Shown: positions 52,043-61,805, numbered from the stretch's first letter. The stretch: 64,000 nt of DNA from PALSA-1003 sp963791945 (GCA_963791945.1 CAWBUD010000004.1:186001-250000), one strand, 5' to 3'. A program made the numbers and translations. The notes: generated by a model not told the origin, from the letters alone.

Positions 52043-53218
52043 TCACTCGAGCGGCAGCCCGACATAATTTTCCGCCAGCGTGATCGCTTTGGGCCGCGAG
52101 CTCGTGACGTAGCCCAGCTCCGCTAGCTGCAGACGTTCCTGGAACAGATCGTTGCCAGGGAACGTGTGCAGCATCGATGTCATCCACCAGGAGAAGTGCT
52201 CCGCCCGCCATACGCGGGCCAGCGCCGTTTGCGAATAGCCATCGAGCAGCTTGCGCTGTCCGCCGCGGTAGAACGCGGCCAGGGCGCGCGAGAGCGCCCA
52301 TACGTCCGCGACCGCCAGGTTGAGCCCCTTGGCGCCCGTCGGCGGAACGATGTGCGCCGCATCGCCGGCGAGGAACAGCCGGCCGTGCTGCATCGGCTCG
52401 CACACGAAGCTGCGCATGGCGACGATGTTCTTCTGCACTACCGGTCCCTCGCGCGGCGCCCATCCGTCGACGGTTGCGAGCCGAGCCCGGAACTCCGCCC
52501 AGATGCGATCTTCCGGCCAGTTGTCGACATTATCGTGGGGATCGCACTGGAAATACATTCGCTGGACGTCCGGCGAACGCGTGCTGACCAACGCGAAGCC
52601 TCGCCGATGATGCGTATAGATCAGCTCCGGCGATGACGGCGGCGCTTCGACGAGAATCCCGAACCATCCGAACGGGTAGACGCGCGTGTATTCGCTGCGG
52701 GTCGACTCCGGAATGCGGGGCCGAGCGACGCCGTGAAATCCGTCGCAGCCCGCGATGAAATCGCATTCGAGCTCCTTCGCCACGCCCTCGTGGCCGAAGC
52801 GGATCCGCGGCGCGTCGGTCTCGATGTCGTGCAAGCTGACGTCGCTCGCCCCGAACAGGATCGTGCCGCCCGCGCCGAGTCGCGCCGCGATCAGATCCTT
52901 CAGCACCTCATGCTGCGCGTAGAGCATGATCGTCTTCCCGCCGGTCAGATCGGCGAAATCGATGCGATGGCCACGCCCGCCGAAGCGGAGCTCGATGCCC
53001 TGGTGAACCGCGCCTTCCCGCTGCATGCGCTCGCCGACTCCTGTCGCCTTGAGGAGCTCGACCGTGCCGTGCTCGAGCACCCCGGCCCGCAGCGTCGCCT
53101 CGACGCTCGCGCGACTGCGGCTTTCCAGCACGACGGAAGCGATGCCCTCGAGATGCAGGAGGTGCGACAGGAGAAGCCCCGCGGGTCCTGCGCCGACGAT
53201 TCCGACCTGAGTGCGCAC
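52043..53218 (-). CDS. pobA: 4-hydroxybenzoate 3-monooxygenase
   Basis: FAD enzyme converting 4-hydroxybenzoate to protocatechuate. The 391-residue protein starts at GTG 53218 (RTQVGIVGAGPAGLLLSHLL), preceded by GGGAGGAAG. It has GCDGFHGVARPRIP and LFLAGDAAHIVPPTGAKGLNLAVADV. It matches the PobA length (394) and the conserved R44-type region STRSEYTRVYPFGWFG. The frame continues to 54664 antisense to the efflux operon and is not coding there. pobR and the protocatechuate pathway are not in the window. Divergent from the RND genes. Confidence 0.95.
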   Translation of the reverse strand: MRTQVGIVGAGPAGLLLSHLLHLEGIASVVLESRSRASVEATLRAGVLEHGTVELLKATGVGERMQREGAVHQGIELRFGGRGHRIDFADLTGGKTIMLYAQHEVLKDLIAARLGAGGTILFGASDVSLHDIETDAPRIRFGHEGVAKELECDFIAGCDGFHGVARPRIPESTRSEYTRVYPFGWFGILVEAPPSSPELIYTHHRRGFALVSTRSPDVQRMYFQCDPHDNVDNWPEDRIWAEFRARLATVDGWAPREGPVVQKNIVAMRSFVCEPMQHGRLFLAGDAAHIVPPTGAKGLNLAVADVWALSRALAAFYRGGQRKLLDGYSQTALARVWRAEHFSWWMTSMLHTFPGNDLFQERLQLAELGYVTSSRPKAITLAENYVGLPLE

Positions 53219-53340
53219 CGAAGCTTCCTCCCGAAGCCCTGAAAAGCGCGATGGGTCGCGCGCTCGCATCCGGCCAGTGCCGGATGCGCTGCCGTGTAGC
53301 CTGCAAACGCCTGGCCGGCGGTGACCGAACGACGATTGTA

Positions 53341-53346
53341 TATAAT
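53341..53346 (+). promoter_or_regulatory. consensus -10 box (TATAAT) of the RND operon
   Basis: TATAAT lies 62 bases before the adaptor ATG, in the 189-base divergent gap with pobA. No clear -35, as expected if an activator is needed. Confidence 0.5.
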
Positions 53347-53407
53347 CGCACGCGCCGCGTGAGCGAGGGCCGCCGTTCCACCGCCGTATCTCTTCCCATT
53401 GGAGACC

Positions 53408-54592
53408 ATGAAGCGCTCGTTGCTGCCCGTTCCCTCGCAAGCGTCGATCCTCCTCGCGCTCGCCGCGCTGCTCGGCGCCTGCAGCAGGGAAGGTGGCGTA
53501 GGCGCCGCCGCGCCCTCCGCGCCCCAGCCGGTTCAGGTGCATGTCGTCAAGGTCGAGCCGACGAGCGTGCCGATCAGCTTCGACGTCGTCGGCCAGGTGG
53601 AAGGATCGAAGCAGGTCGAAGTGCGCGCGCGCGTTTCCGGGATCCTGATCAAGCAGTTCTATCACGAGGGAGACCCGGTTGCGGAAGGCGCGCCGCTGTT
53701 CGAAATCGATCGCGCGCCGTTCGAGGTGGCGCTGGCGCAGGCCAAAGGGCAGCTCGCGCAAGCCGCCGCGCAGGCCGCGCAGGCACAGCGAGAGGAAACG
53801 CGGCTGAAGCCCCTGGTGGCCGATCGCGCGGTATCGCGCAAGGAATACGACGACGCGACGTCGACGCGGCAGCTCGCCGAAGCGTCGATACAGCAGGCAA
53901 ACGCCGCCATGCGGCAGGCCGAGCTCAATCTTTCCTACACGCACGTCGCCGCGCCCGTCGCCGGAATCAGCGGCCGCGCCGAGCATTCGCTCGGGACGCT
54001 GATCACGACCGACGCCAATGGGAGCCTGCTGACTACGGTCAATCAGCTCTCGCCGATCTGGGTGCGGTTCAGCCTGGCGCAGAGCGATCTGGGCAAACTG
54101 CCGGGCGGACGCGTGGCCCGGTCGAGTCCGGTCGATATCCAGGTGGTGCTGGCCGACGGATCGGTGTATCCGCTCAAGGGCCGGCTCAACTTCGCGGCCA
54201 CCGCGATCGATTCGCGACTCGGAACGCAGCAGCTGCGCGCGGAGTTCGATAATCCGCGCCAGCAGCTGCTGCCGGGCCAGTTCGTCACGGTACGCATCAA
54301 CGCCGGTCAGCGCGACAACGTTTTCCTGGTGCCGCAAGCCGCCGTGATCCAGACAGAGAAGGACTATCTGGTGTTCGCCGTCGACGCCGACGGCAAGGCG
54401 CAGGCCAAGCCGGTGAAGACCGGCGACTGGGTCGGATCGAACTGGACGATCACGTCGGGCTTGATCGCCGGCGACAGGGTGATCGTGGACAATCTGCTCA
54501 AGATCCGGCCGGGCATCCCGGTCGCGGAAGCGCCACCACCGACGCCTGCGTCCGCCGGCCAATCGGGCAGCGCCGGCGCTCCGGGCAAGTAG
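53408..54592 (+). CDS. RND efflux periplasmic adaptor (AcrA/MexA family)
   Basis: Membrane fusion protein linking the pump to the outer-membrane channel. The 394-residue protein (ATG 53408, GGAGACC before it) has a lipoprotein signal (LALAALLGACS). The mature part has the lipoyl/hairpin region (VEGSKQVEVRARVSGILIKQFY, coiled AQAAQAQREE) and the barrel (GTLITTDANGSLLTTVNQLSPIWVRFSL). The pump gene follows after seven bases. Confidence 0.93.
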   Translation: MKRSLLPVPSQASILLALAALLGACSREGGVGAAAPSAPQPVQVHVVKVEPTSVPISFDVVGQVEGSKQVEVRARVSGILIKQFYHEGDPVAEGAPLFEIDRAPFEVALAQAKGQLAQAAAQAAQAQREETRLKPLVADRAVSRKEYDDATSTRQLAEASIQQANAAMRQAELNLSYTHVAAPVAGISGRAEHSLGTLITTDANGSLLTTVNQLSPIWVRFSLAQSDLGKLPGGRVARSSPVDIQVVLADGSVYPLKGRLNFAATAIDSRLGTQQLRAEFDNPRQQLLPGQFVTVRINAGQRDNVFLVPQAAVIQTEKDYLVFAVDADGKAQAKPVKTGDWVGSNWTITSGLIAGDRVIVDNLLKIRPGIPVAEAPPPTPASAGQSGSAGAPGK

Positions 54593-54599
54593 GTCCGCG

Positions 54600-57500
54600 A
54601 TGTCGTTCTCGCAGTTCTTCATCAACCGGCCGATCTTCGCCGGCGTCATCTCGATCATCATCACGCTTGGAGGCCTGATCGCGTCTCAGGTGCTGCCGAT
54701 CGCGCAGTATCCCGAGATCGCCCCACCGACGATCGTCATCAACGCCAGCTATCCGGGCGCGAGCGCCGAGACGCTCACCCGCACCGTCGCGGCGCCGATC
54801 GAAGAGCAGCTCTCCGGGGTCGAAAACCTCTCCTATTTCAGCTCGACTGCCTCGACCAGCGGGGCGCTCACCATCGCCTGCACGTTCGAAGTCGGCTCGA
54901 ACGCCGACAAGGCCGTCATCGACGTCAACAACCGGATCGCGATCGCGCTCCCCCGCCTGCCCGACGTCGTGCGGCAGAGCGGCGTCGTCGCACAGAAGCG
55001 CTCGACCGACATCCTGCTCGTCATTGCGCTCACTTCGGTCGATCCACGGTATGACACGCTGTATCTGTCGAACTACGCGACCATCAACATCCTCGACGAG
55101 ATCAAGCGCATCCCGGGCGTCGCGGACGCGGCCATCTTCGGCGCCCGCGACTACGCGATGCGCGTATGGCTCAATCCGGCGCGCATGGCGCAGGTCGGCG
55201 TGACGCCCTCCGACGTCGCCGACGCCATCAGCGCCCAGAACTATCAGTATGCGAGCGGGAAGATCGGCGCCGAGCCGGCGCCGCCTGGGCAGGCGCTGGT
55301 CTACACGGTGACGGCGCGCGGGCGTCTGGACGAGCCGGAGGACTTCGGCAACATCGTGCTGCGATCGAGCGGTCCGGGCGGCGCATTGCGACTGCGCGAC
55401 GTCGCGCGCGTCGAGCTCGGGGCCGTGAGCTACGACGCGTTCACCAACCTCGACGGGCGGCCGGCGATCGGGATCGCGGTGTACCTGCAGTCGGGCGGCA
55501 ACGCGCTCAAGGTCGCCGATGCGGTGCGCGGCGGGATCGAACGGCTCGCGCAGGATTTTCCGCAAGGCGTGTCCCAGATCATCCCGTTCGACACCACCCG
55601 CTTCGTGCGATCGTCGATCCACGAAGTGACCATCACGCTGCTCGAAGCGGCGGCGCTGGTGCTGCTCGTCGTCTTCATCTTCCTGCAGAGCTGGCGGGCG
55701 ACGCTGATTCCGATCGTCGCGGTGCCCGTTTCGCTGATCGGCGCGTTCGGCGGACTGGCGCTGTTCGGCTTCACGCTCAATACCCTCACGCTGTTCGCGA
55801 TCGTTCTCGCCACCGGCATCGTGGTCGACGACGCCATCGTCGTGCTCGAGAATGTCGAGCGTCTGATGGCGGAGCGGCACCTTTCCCCCAAGCAGGCCGC
55901 GATCGAATCGATGAAGGAGGTTACGGGCGCGATCATCGCCATCGAGCTGGTGCTGGTCTCGGTGTTCGTGCCGGTCGCGTTCCTGGGCGGACTGGCCGGC
56001 AAGCTCTATCAGCAGTTCGCCGTTACCGTCGCGACCGCCGTGATCATTTCCGGCCTGGTGGCGCTGACGCTCACGCCGGCCCTGTGCGCGATCGTGCTCA
56101 AGCGGCAGCACGAGGAGAATCGCCTCTTCCGGCCGTTCAACCTCGGCTTCGCCTGGCTGACACGCCGTTATCTAGGTGGCGTCAAGCTCGCGGTCAACCA
56201 CCGAGTCATCGCACTGCTCATCTTCGCGGCGATTCTCGCTGTCGATGCGCTGCTTCTGCACGTCGTTCCCGGAGGATTCGTACCGTCGGAGGATCAGGGG
56301 TACCTTCTGGGCTCGGTCTCGCTTCCCGACGGCGCGACGCTGCAGCGGACGCAAGCCGTCGGCGCATCGGTGCAGAAGATCCTGGCGCAGCATCCCGCGG
56401 TCGAGCACGTGTTCTATGTCGCCGGCTTCGACGTGATCGCGGGTGCACAGAAACCGAACGCGGCCACGATCTTCATTCCGCTCAAGCCCTGGGACGAGCG
56501 CAAGGAGGCGGCCGAGGACGTCGCGCGTTACGTGTTTGCCCATGCGGGCGAGGTGCCGCAGGCGAGCGTGATCGCGTTCAATCCGGCTTCGATCCGCGGC
56601 CTCGGCATCGCCGGCGGCTTCGAAGTCTATCTGCAGGACCGTTCCGACGCCGATCCGAAGAAGCTCTACCAGAACCTGCAGGCATTCCTCGATGATTTGC
56701 GCTCGCGGCCGGAGCTCACCGGCATCGCGTCGTTCTACCGCCCCACCTCGCCCCAGCTTTTCGTCGACGTCGATCGCGAGAAGGCATTCGCTCTGAGCGT
56801 GCCGCTGAAGAGCGTGTTCGACGCGCTGCAGAGCACGATGGGCGTGCTCTACGTGAACGACTTCAACAAGTTCGGCCACACCTACCGCGTCGAGCTGCAG
56901 GCCGAAGGACAGTACCGATCGAAGCCGGAGGACCTCGGGAACGTCTACGTCCGATCCACGGGTGGCGACATGATTCCGGTCAAGGCGCTGATCACGATGA
57001 AGAACATCGTCGGTCCCGAGCAGCTCGACCGATACAACGGTTTTCTCGCCGCCAAGGTGATCGGGAACGGCGCCGCAGGCGTGAGCTCCGGGCAGGCGAT
57101 CGCGGCGGTCGAGGACGTCGCGAGAAAGCTGCCCACGGGATACACCATCGCCTGGACGGGTCAGGCGTTCCAGGAGAAACGCATCGGCCGGGCCGCGATC
57201 ATCGCCTTCGTTTTCGCGATCGTGATGGTTTTCCTGATTCTCTCGGCAAACTATGAGCGCTGGTCGCTTCCAGCCGCCGTGCTGCTCGCCGTGCCCTTCG
57301 GGCTACTCGGCGCTCTGACCGCCGTCTTCTTGCGCAACTTCAGCAACGACGTCTATTTCCAGATCGGGCTGGTGGTGCTCATCGGGCTCGCGGCCAAGAA
57401 CGCCATTCTGATCGTCGAGTTCGCGGCGCAGGAGCAGGCGAAGGGCCTTCCTCCCTTCGAGGCCGCGGTGGAGGCCGCACGGCTTCGCTTCCGGCCGATC

Positions 57501-57719
57501 GTGATGACCTCGCTCGCGTTCGTGCTGGGCGTTCTGCCGCTGGTCCTGGCCGGCGGCGCCGGGGCTGCCGCCCGCCGTTCTATGGGCACCGGCGTGTTCG
57601 GCGGCATGCTCGCGGCGACGTTCATCGCGACCATCTTCATCCCGCTGTTCTTCGTGTTGCTCTCGCGCACCCGGGCCGGGGCTGACGCGTCGGCGCGCGC
57701 GAGCGAGGAACCGGCGTGA
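54600..57719 (+). CDS. RND efflux pump permease (AcrB/MexB family)
   Basis: Inner-membrane drug/proton antiporter. The 1039-residue protein begins MSFSQFFINRPIFAGVISII. It has the proton-relay aspartates in ATGIVVDDAIVVLENVERLM and the relay Lys in AAKNAILIVEFAAQEQA. Twelve membrane segments and two large periplasmic loops are expected. The GTG of the outer-membrane gene overlaps its stop. The substrate range cannot be predicted; no regulator is next to it. Confidence 0.95.
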   Translation: MSFSQFFINRPIFAGVISIIITLGGLIASQVLPIAQYPEIAPPTIVINASYPGASAETLTRTVAAPIEEQLSGVENLSYFSSTASTSGALTIACTFEVGSNADKAVIDVNNRIAIALPRLPDVVRQSGVVAQKRSTDILLVIALTSVDPRYDTLYLSNYATINILDEIKRIPGVADAAIFGARDYAMRVWLNPARMAQVGVTPSDVADAISAQNYQYASGKIGAEPAPPGQALVYTVTARGRLDEPEDFGNIVLRSSGPGGALRLRDVARVELGAVSYDAFTNLDGRPAIGIAVYLQSGGNALKVADAVRGGIERLAQDFPQGVSQIIPFDTTRFVRSSIHEVTITLLEAAALVLLVVFIFLQSWRATLIPIVAVPVSLIGAFGGLALFGFTLNTLTLFAIVLATGIVVDDAIVVLENVERLMAERHLSPKQAAIESMKEVTGAIIAIELVLVSVFVPVAFLGGLAGKLYQQFAVTVATAVIISGLVALTLTPALCAIVLKRQHEENRLFRPFNLGFAWLTRRYLGGVKLAVNHRVIALLIFAAILAVDALLLHVVPGGFVPSEDQGYLLGSVSLPDGATLQRTQAVGASVQKILAQHPAVEHVFYVAGFDVIAGAQKPNAATIFIPLKPWDERKEAAEDVARYVFAHAGEVPQASVIAFNPASIRGLGIAGGFEVYLQDRSDADPKKLYQNLQAFLDDLRSRPELTGIASFYRPTSPQLFVDVDREKAFALSVPLKSVFDALQSTMGVLYVNDFNKFGHTYRVELQAEGQYRSKPEDLGNVYVRSTGGDMIPVKALITMKNIVGPEQLDRYNGFLAAKVIGNGAAGVSSGQAIAAVEDVARKLPTGYTIAWTGQAFQEKRIGRAAIIAFVFAIVMVFLILSANYERWSLPAAVLLAVPFGLLGALTAVFLRNFSNDVYFQIGLVVLIGLAAKNAILIVEFAAQEQAKGLPPFEAAVEAARLRFRPIVMTSLAFVLGVLPLVLAGGAGAAARRSMGTGVFGGMLAATFIATIFIPLFFVLLSRTRAGADASARASEEPA

Positions 57720-59104
57720 AGCGTTGCGCGGCGGTCGCCGCGGTGCTCGCGCTGGCGGGTTGCATGGTCGGGCCCGACTACCAGCGCCCTGCGGCGGAGC
57801 TCCCGGGCGGCTTCCCCGAGAGCACAGGCGTCGCGGCGGGCGAGAATGCGATTCCCGACGACTGGTGGCGCCTTTTCGGCGATGCGGTGCTCGACGATCT
57901 GGTGACGACGGCGCTCGCGGCCAACGTCGACGTTGCGCAGGCCGTCGCGCGGATCGAGGAGGCGGACGCCAACCTGCGCGCCGTCAATGCCGCGCTCTTT
58001 CCCGAAGTCGATCTTTCCGGGACCGCCGGCCGAACTGCCAATAGCAACAAGATCGCGGCGCCCTCGCCCCCGATCGTGCGCAACGATCTCCGGCTCGCTC
58101 TCAACGCTTCGTTCGAAGTCGACTTCTGGGGCAAGCTTCGACGCGCGACCGAGGCGGCGCGCGCGGAGGGCATGAGCACGCGTTACGCGCGGGACGTCGT
58201 GAGCTTGTCGATCGCCGCGCTCACCACGCAGACCTACTTTTCGCTGCGCTCGCTCGATGCCCAGGTCTCGGCGACCCGGGCCACGCTCGTCACGCGCGAC
58301 GAAACGCTCGCTATCGTGCGCCGCCGCGCCGAAGGCGGGCTGGCGTCCGACCTCGAAGTGAGACAAGCCGAAGGCGCGCGCTCCGACGTCGCCTTCCAGT
58401 TGAACGAATTGCTGCGCCAGCGCGCGCTCGCCGAGCACCTGCTGGGTACGCTGACCGGCAGGCTCGATCTCGCGATCCCGCCGGGCGATCTAGCCCATCT
58501 GCCCGTGCCCGTGCTGCCGCCGCCGGGACTGCCTTCGGCGCTGCTGGAGCGCCGGCCGGATATCCGTCAGGCCGAGCAGGATCTCGTCGCGGCGAACGCC
58601 CAGATCGGTGTGGCCAAGGCGCAGCTTTTTCCGACGATCACGCTCACCGGAGACTTCGGCGGCGAGAGCAAGTCGCTGGCCGGCCTTTTCACGGTGCCCG
58701 GCCGCATCTGGGCGCTGGGTGCCGGATTGTCGGCGCCGATTTTCGAAGCGGGCAGGCTCGCGGCGCTGGTCGACGTGCAGCGGGCGCGCGAGCGGCAGGC
58801 GCTGGCCGCGTACAGCAGAGCGATTCAGACCGGGTTTCGCGAAGTCGAGGATGCGCTCACCAACGTCCAGCGCTATGCAGCGCTCGAGGGCGACGCGCAG
58901 GCGAGCGTCGATGCGGCTCGCGAAGCGCTGCGGCTCGCGAACATCCGCTACGAGGCAGGGTACACGGGATTTCTCGACGTGCTCGACTCGCAGCGCTCGC
59001 TCAATGTGGCCGAGCTCGCGCTCATTCGCAGCCGGCAGAGCCTGCTGTCTGCCGGCGTGGACCTGATGAAGGCGCTGGGCGGCGGCTGGGAGCGCAGTTC
59101 GTAG
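57716..59104 (+). CDS. RND outer-membrane factor (OprM/NodT family lipoprotein)
   Basis: Outer-membrane exit duct. The 462-residue protein starts at GTG 57716, overlapping the pump stop (GTGA). Its lipoprotein signal is AVLALAGCMVGPDYQRP. The TolC-type repeat has DDWWRLFGDAVLDDL, LERRPDIRQAEQDL and TITLTGDFG. It completes the tripartite pump. Its stop codon (59102-59104) lies inside the first bases of the palindromic repeat that follows. Confidence 0.94.
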   Translation: MKRCAAVAAVLALAGCMVGPDYQRPAAELPGGFPESTGVAAGENAIPDDWWRLFGDAVLDDLVTTALAANVDVAQAVARIEEADANLRAVNAALFPEVDLSGTAGRTANSNKIAAPSPPIVRNDLRLALNASFEVDFWGKLRRATEAARAEGMSTRYARDVVSLSIAALTTQTYFSLRSLDAQVSATRATLVTRDETLAIVRRRAEGGLASDLEVRQAEGARSDVAFQLNELLRQRALAEHLLGTLTGRLDLAIPPGDLAHLPVPVLPPPGLPSALLERRPDIRQAEQDLVAANAQIGVAKAQLFPTITLTGDFGGESKSLAGLFTVPGRIWALGAGLSAPIFEAGRLAALVDVQRARERQALAAYSRAIQTGFREVEDALTNVQRYAALEGDAQASVDAAREALRLANIRYEAGYTGFLDVLDSQRSLNVAELALIRSRQSLLSAGVDLMKALGGGWERSS

Positions 59105-59213
59105 CCCGGGGTGAACGCGAGCGCGAACCCCAGGGTCGTCCCGCCCGTTCAGCGCCATCCGGAAGGCGATGCACCGTCGTTCCCGGCGGCTCGCTTCGCT
59201 CACCTCGGGCTAC
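59101..59213. repeat. palindromic intergenic repeat, copy 2
   Basis: Starts GTAGCCCGGGGTGAACGC, reaches ACCCC-type complementary arms within 35 bases, and ends CTCGGGCTAC at 59213. It lies between the convergent efflux and efp genes. The first bases include the stop codon of the outer-membrane gene. Same family as 25609-25699 and 63236-63336. Confidence 0.75.
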
Positions 59214-59226
59214 GTCAACCGGGCGG

Positions 59227-59781
59227 CTAGACGCGCCGGCGGTACTCGCCCGTTCGCGTGTCGATTTCGATCTTATCCCCTGTCGCGACGAACAGCGGTA
59301 CCTGAACTTCGAGGCCGCTGCCCAGCTTTGCCGGCTTGAGCACCTTGCCGGAAGTGTCGCCGCGGACGGCAGGCTCGGTGTAGGTGATCTCGCGCACGAC
59401 CGAGGTCGGCAGCTCGACCGCGATTGCCTTGCCGTCGTAGAGGGTAAGCTCGCACGCCATGCCGTCTTCGAGATAAGGGACGGCGTCGCCGAGGTTCTCC
59501 TTCTCCACTTCGATCTGGTTGTAGTCCTCGTCCATGAAGACGTACATCGGATCCGAGAAGTACGAGAAGGTGACGGGCTTCTTCTCGAGCTGGATGACTT
59601 CGAACTTCTCGTCGGCGCGATACACCGTTTCGGTGCCCGAGCCCGAAAGCAGATTCCGGAGCTTCATCTTTACGACGGACGCGTTGCGGCCGGATTTGTT
59701 GAATTCCGCCTTCTGTACGACCATCGGGTCCTTGCCGATCATAATCACGTTGCCGGCGCGGACTTCCTGCGCGGTTTTCAT
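59227..59781 (-). CDS. efp: elongation factor P
   Basis: Helps ribosomes through polyproline stretches. The 184-residue protein has the tip loop FNKSGRNASVVKMKLRN with Arg32, the residue rhamnosylated by EarP (Lys in PoxA-type EF-P). It ends with GDKIEIDTRTGEYRRRV. Start: ATG 59781. EarP, encoded upstream on the same strand, is its modifying enzyme, so the two form a functional pair. Confidence 0.98.
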   Translation of the reverse strand: MKTAQEVRAGNVIMIGKDPMVVQKAEFNKSGRNASVVKMKLRNLLSGSGTETVYRADEKFEVIQLEKKPVTFSYFSDPMYVFMDEDYNQIEVEKENLGDAVPYLEDGMACELTLYDGKAIAVELPTSVVREITYTEPAVRGDTSGKVLKPAKLGSGLEVQVPLFVATGDKIEIDTRTGEYRRRV

Positions 59782-59849
59782 GGTTGCACCTACATTAGTT
59801 TCGTTGATTCAGAATTTGTTTGCTGGGCATAGACTTAGGCAACCGAGAA

Positions 59850-60998
59850 TTATATCCGATCCAGGCAGAACTTGACCAGCGCCGTCGCGAGATCTCGTGT
59901 CTGCGCGAGATCGGCGGCCCACGCCTGCGCGTGCGCCCACAAGTCGGCACGCCATTGGACGAGGCCGCTCCAGGCGGGACCGACGTTTCCGTCGCCGTTC
60001 CAGGCCCGAGAGAAGGCTCTCAAGGCCGCGGCCGCATCGCCGGGCAGTGCGGCGGTGTAGCGATCGAGAAAAGCCCCGAGCTTCAACCGATGTGCATCCT
60101 CTGCCTGGGGATAGACGTGCCAGACGAGCGGACGCGCGGCCCACTGAGCTCGCGCGAAGGAATCCTCCCCGCGAACGAAATTCATGTCGCACGCCCAGAG
60201 CATCCGGTCGTAGTCGTCCTGGGAAACGAAGGGCACCCGGGCGACCGTAAGGCGCCCGCGTGCATGCGTCCTTCGGCCGCTCGCTGCGCCGGCCCAGCCC
60301 TCGATCGCGCCCTCCGCAACGCCTTCCGGAACGATGCAGACGATCGGCGCTTCGCCCGTCGACCAGGCGTTCAGAAGATCCGCGACGGGCGCATTCGGAT
60401 AGCAGAACAGCGAGACCGTCGACTGCTCTTCGTCCAGCCCCACGCCGAGGGTACGCCAGAGCGCCGCCCGCGCCCCGGCATCGGCTAGGAAAGCATCGCG
60501 CCGCGCGATGAGATCGCGCTCGCGCAGCAATCCTCCGCTCGCGGGCGTGAATCCCGGAAAGAAGAAATGGCGCGTGAGCGGCAGCGTCGGATGGCGTGAT
60601 GCGAGCCCGTGGCAATCGTCGATCCACTTTTCCGCGGAGAGGTACTCGAGGTTGACCCAGACCGGAGGCTTATCGCGGGCCGCCATGGCCTGAAGATAGG
60701 AGGGCGGCAGGCCGCAGCCGAACGCCTCGATGACGACCGCGCCGGGACTCGCGCGCCGAAAGGGCGACTCCGGTCGGCACCATGCGCGGATGTCGATGCC
60801 ATTGTGCTGCTGCACGTCGCGCGACGCGTCGACCCCTGGCACAAGTCGCGCGAGCGTCGGCAACGCGTCGATGCAGAGGCGCACACGCAGGCCGTGCTCG
60901 GCCGATAGAATGCGTGCGAGCCGCCAAGCGACGCCCGCATCGCCGTAATTGTCGACGACGGAGCAGAAAATGTCCCAGCGCGGCGATGGGCTCGGCAT
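59850..60998 (-). CDS. earP: EF-P arginine rhamnosyltransferase EarP
   Basis: Transfers rhamnose from dTDP-rhamnose to Arg32 of EF-P. The 382-residue protein starts at ATG 60998 (MPSPSPRWDIFCSVVDNYGDAG) with the conserved VDNYGDAGVAWRLAR (catalytic Asp). It has HFFFPGFTPASGGLLRE, the nucleotide-binding NFVRGEDSFARAQWA and PLVWHVYPQAEDAH. It precedes efp by 68 bases on the same strand. Rhamnose synthesis genes are not in the window. Confidence 0.95.
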   Translation of the reverse strand: MPSPSPRWDIFCSVVDNYGDAGVAWRLARILSAEHGLRVRLCIDALPTLARLVPGVDASRDVQQHNGIDIRAWCRPESPFRRASPGAVVIEAFGCGLPPSYLQAMAARDKPPVWVNLEYLSAEKWIDDCHGLASRHPTLPLTRHFFFPGFTPASGGLLRERDLIARRDAFLADAGARAALWRTLGVGLDEEQSTVSLFCYPNAPVADLLNAWSTGEAPIVCIVPEGVAEGAIEGWAGAASGRRTHARGRLTVARVPFVSQDDYDRMLWACDMNFVRGEDSFARAQWAARPLVWHVYPQAEDAHRLKLGAFLDRYTAALPGDAAAALRAFSRAWNGDGNVGPAWSGLVQWRADLWAHAQAWAADLAQTRDLATALVKFCLDRI

Positions 60999-61074
60999 TG
61001 GAAGTCGAACGCGGGGAAAGCGCGAATGGACGCATTCTGCCGCGAGCGCGCGTGCCCTGCCAGCGTGCGACGTA

Positions 61075-61080
61075 TACAAT
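61075..61080 (+). promoter_or_regulatory. putative -10 box (TACAAT) of the DsbA-like gene
   Basis: TACAAT preceded by TA, 43 bases before the ATG at 61124, in the divergent gap with earP. No clear -35. Confidence 0.35.
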
Positions 61081-61123
61081 GTTGGCAAGACCGGTGTTCT
61101 TCGCATGACACCGGACTCGCCTG

Positions 61124-61783
61124 ATGGTGGATTCCTCCGTCGTCACTCCTCTTGCTGTCGACGTCGTTTCCGACGTCGTCTGCCCGTGGTGCTACATCGG
61201 CAAGCGGAAGCTCGAGCGAGCGCTCGACGAGCTCAAGGCTCGCGAGGCCTCGCTCGAGGTCGTCGTTCGGTGGCATCCGTTCGAACTCAATCCCGATCTG
61301 CCCGCGGAGGGGATCGCGCGCCGCGCTTACACTGAAGCGAAATTCGGCGCTGGTCGCGCGGCGGAGATCTATTCTCGGGTGAGCGCCGTCGGCGAGAGCG
61401 TCGGCATCGGCTTCGATTTCGATCGCATCGCCCGCCAGCCGAACACGCGCAACGCGCACCGCCTGGTCGCGTGGGCGCAGCAGAGCGGCGACGCGGCGGC
61501 GCTGGTCGAAGGGCTGTTTCGCGCATTTTTCGTCGAGGGCCGGTCATTGAGCGACGCATCGGAGCTCGCCGCCATCGCGGAAAGCGCCGGCTTCGATCGC
61601 GCGGCCGCCCGCGAGCTACTGGCTTCGGAGGGGCTGCGCGCCGACGTGGACGCCGAGTATCGCGAAGCGCAGGCCGCCGGCATCGGCGCCGTGCCGTTCT
61701 TCATTTTCAACGGTCGAGTCGCGGTGTCGGGTGCGCACGATCCGCCGACGCTGCTCGAAGCGATCGCGTCGGCGCGCGCGTGA
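61124..61783 (+). CDS. DsbA-family oxidoreductase, FrnE-like
   Basis: A 219-residue thioredoxin-fold protein without a signal peptide. The redox motif CPWC is in DVVSDVVCPWCYIGKRKLERAL, and GIGAVPFFIFNGRVAVSGA contains the cis-Pro loop. This is the FrnE/2-hydroxychromene-type cytoplasmic DsbA family, involved in polyketide tailoring or oxidative stress in some species. It is 22 bases before the aldehyde dehydrogenase, so likely one transcript. Confidence 0.9.
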   Translation: MVDSSVVTPLAVDVVSDVVCPWCYIGKRKLERALDELKAREASLEVVVRWHPFELNPDLPAEGIARRAYTEAKFGAGRAAEIYSRVSAVGESVGIGFDFDRIARQPNTRNAHRLVAWAQQSGDAAALVEGLFRAFFVEGRSLSDASELAAIAESAGFDRAAARELLASEGLRADVDAEYREAQAAGIGAVPFFIFNGRVAVSGAHDPPTLLEAIASARA

Positions 61784-61805
61784 GCGTGAGCGTGAGGGTT
61801 CATCG

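Noticed and set aside
52043..54664. Extended 873-codon frame of pobA
   Set aside because: The part beyond 53218 is antisense to the RND adaptor and lacks conserved sequence; the GTG at 53218 gives the full PobA.
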